A stretch of DNA of 64,000 nt from Nitratidesulfovibrio sp. SRB-5 (lineage in GTDB: Bacteria > Desulfobacterota > Desulfovibrionia > Desulfovibrionales > Desulfovibrionaceae). The DNA lies in assembly GCF_019931275.1 (NCBI RefSeq), contig NZ_JAIOTY010000002.1, forward strand, positions 950,131 to 1,014,130, written 5' to 3'. A model generated the notes under the pieces. It ran no database searches and was not told the origin of the DNA. It was given only the letters and a program-made list of their open reading frames with translations. The translations under genes were made by a program, and so were the position numbers. Positions 62,642 through 64,000 of this stretch are shown in pieces (the stretch's first letter is position 1; each line of letters opens with the position of its first letter).

Positions 62642-64000
62642 ATGGAACTGCCTCTGCTCAAGGAATTCGTGGTCATCTTCAGCCTTTCGGTGGTCGTCAT
62701 CTATTTGTGCCACTACGTGAAGGTGCCCGCCATCGTCGGCTTTCTGCTGACCGGTGTTGTGGCCGGGCCGCACGGCCTGGGGCTGGTAAAGGCCGCGCAC
62801 GAGGTCGAAATCATGGCCGAGGTGGGCGTGGTGCTGCTGCTGTTCACCATCGGGCTGGAGCTTTCGCTGGGCGAATTGATGCGCCTGCGCAAGCCGGTGT
62901 TCCTGGGGGGGCTGGCGCAGGTGGCGCTGACCATCCTGGCCTTCGCGGGCGGGGCGGAACTGCTGGGCCAGCCGCACGGCACGGCGGCATTCATCGGCTT
63001 TCTGGCCGCGCTGTCGTCCACGGCCATCGTGCTCAAGCTGTTGCAGGAACGTGCCCAGATGGACAGCCCGCACGGGCGCATCTCGTTGTCCATCCTGATC
63101 TTCCAGGACCTGGTCATCGTGCCCATGATGCTGTTGGTGCCGTTTCTGGCGGGCAAGGGCGGCGAGGCCGGACCTTCGCTGTTGTTCACCATGGCCAAGG
63201 GGGCGGGCATCATCCTGCTGGTGTTCCTGCTGTCGCGCAAGCTGGTGCCCGCGCTGCTGCACCGCATAGTGCGCACCCGCAACCGCGAGGTGTTTCTGGT
63301 TTCCACCCTGGCCTTCTGCCTGGCCATCGCGCTGCTTACCTCGTCCATGGGCCTTTCGCTGTCGCTGGGCGCGTTCCTGGCCGGGTTGATCATGGCGGAA
63401 TCGGAGTACAGCCACAGCGCGCTGGAGGGCATCATGCCCTTCCGCGACGTGTTCACCAGCCTGTTCTTCATCTCGGTCGGCATGCTGCTGGACCTTGGGT
63501 TCGTCATCGACCATCTGCCGCTGGTCATCGGGGTGACCCTTTCCGTGCTGGCGGTAAAGTGCCTGCTGGGCGGCGGCGCCACCCTGATGCTGGGGTATCC
63601 GCTGCGCCCGGCACTGATGGTGGGCCTGGCCCTGTGCCAGGTGGGGGAATTCTCGTTCGTGCTGGCCAAGGCCGGGGTTTCATACGGGCTGTTCGACCGC
63701 AACGAGTACCAGTTGTTTCTGGCCGCCAGCATCATGACCATGGCGCTGACGCCGTTCCTCATCGCCGGTGCCCCGCGCATGGCCGACGTGGCCGTGCGGC
63801 TGCTGCCCGCAGGAACCCGGCTGGCCCGGCGCGGCGAGGATGCGGCGGCGGAAGAGGCGGGCGGCGCGCACTGCGGGATGGACCTGACCAACCACCTGAT
63901 CATCGTGGGCTTCGGCATTGGCGGGCGGCACTTGGCCCGCGCGGCCAAGGCAGCGGGCATCGACTACACCATCCTGGAGATGAACCCCGACACGGTGCGC
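62642..64000 (+). CDS. KefB-type cation/proton antiporter (CPA2), 3' end outside window
   Basis: 453 residues seen, from an ATG at 62642 with GGAAGG 5 bp upstream. Twelve or so transmembrane segments typical of the CPA2 family: VGFLLTGVVAGPHGLGL, EVGVVLLLFTIGLELSL, AALSSTAIVLKLLQE, SILIFQDLVIVPMML and LALCQVGEFSFVLAKAG. After about residue 415 a TrkA-N nucleotide-binding domain begins (NHLIIVGFGIGGRHLARAA), so the full protein should resemble YbaL/KefB with a C-terminal RCK domain and perhaps a TrkA-C domain beyond the edge. Likely K+ or Na+/H+ exchange. Confidence 0.93.
   Translation, partial: MELPLLKEFVVIFSLSVVVIYLCHYVKVPAIVGFLLTGVVAGPHGLGLVKAAHEVEIMAEVGVVLLLFTIGLELSLGELMRLRKPVFLGGLAQVALTILAFAGGAELLGQPHGTAAFIGFLAALSSTAIVLKLLQERAQMDSPHGRISLSILIFQDLVIVPMMLLVPFLAGKGGEAGPSLLFTMAKGAGIILLVFLLSRKLVPALLHRIVRTRNREVFLVSTLAFCLAIALLTSSMGLSLSLGAFLAGLIMAESEYSHSALEGIMPFRDVFTSLFFISVGMLLDLGFVIDHLPLVIGVTLSVLAVKCLLGGGATLMLGYPLRPALMVGLALCQVGEFSFVLAKAGVSYGLFDRNEYQLFLAASIMTMALTPFLIAGAPRMADVAVRLLPAGTRLARRGEDAAAEEAGGAHCGMDLTNHLIIVGFGIGGRHLARAAKAAGIDYTILEMNPDTVR

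Overview
The window looks like chromosomal DNA of a high-GC sulfate-reducing bacterium of the Desulfovibrio/Nitratidesulfovibrio group. The main evidence is a 148-residue flavodoxin very close in sequence to the classical Desulfovibrio protein, an L-lactate permease, a tri-haem cytochrome c peroxidase, and a Lap-type biofilm adhesin module of the kind I recall from D. vulgaris Hildenborough. I found no insertion sequence, integrase, CRISPR array or rRNA. One tRNA (Leu, anticodon GAG) is present. Intergenic DNA is rich in hairpins and short tandem repeats, and many proteins carry in-frame low-complexity inserts.

Region 1 (1-15.3 kb) is a biofilm module. A giant calcium-binding type I secretion adhesin (N-terminal 2005 residues only; it runs off the left edge) faces an operon of ABC exporter (LapB-like), membrane-fusion protein (LapC-like), periplasmic LapG-type cysteine protease and a transmembrane PAS-HD-GYP protein. 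The HD-GYP active site of that last protein is largely destroyed, and it sits where a LapD c-di-GMP receptor would be expected. The adhesin N-terminus carries a LapG-type di-alanine motif. I infer a c-di-GMP-gated switch: receptor sequesters protease, protease cuts adhesin.

Region 2 (15.3-23.1 kb): a methyl-accepting chemotaxis protein with a structured leader, TrmJ, a DUF456 membrane protein, a phenylacetate-CoA ligase, a DUF1786 protein and tRNA-Leu, separated by members of a dispersed hairpin repeat family. Region 3 (23.2-35.7 kb): tri-haem peroxidase, LysR regulator with a divergent AhpD-like/TauE-like pair, K+ channel with RCK domains, lactate permease, a ZraP-like periplasmic protein, two micro-ORFs, flavodoxin behind a good Fur-box match, and DedA.

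Region 4 (35.9-47.2 kb): a large hybrid histidine kinase followed by a co-oriented housekeeping run: yicC, remA-like, gmk, pyrF, a TPR protein, an HDOD protein, recJ and DUF2062. Region 5 (47.4-57.6 kb): a pseudouridine synthase overlapping a two-receiver histidine kinase, an orphan phage CII-like regulator, a NarL-type regulator whose receiver has lost its phosphorylation residues, a YbaK-type deacylase, a GlpA-like flavoprotein paired with an SdhB-like iron-sulfur protein, and the queuosine genes queC-queE-queD.

Region 6 (57.6-64 kb): a D-Ala-D-Ala carboxypeptidase with a histone H1-like tail, two paralogous proteins of unknown family each behind a long AT-rich leader, and the N-terminal part of a KefB-type cation/proton antiporter that runs off the right edge.
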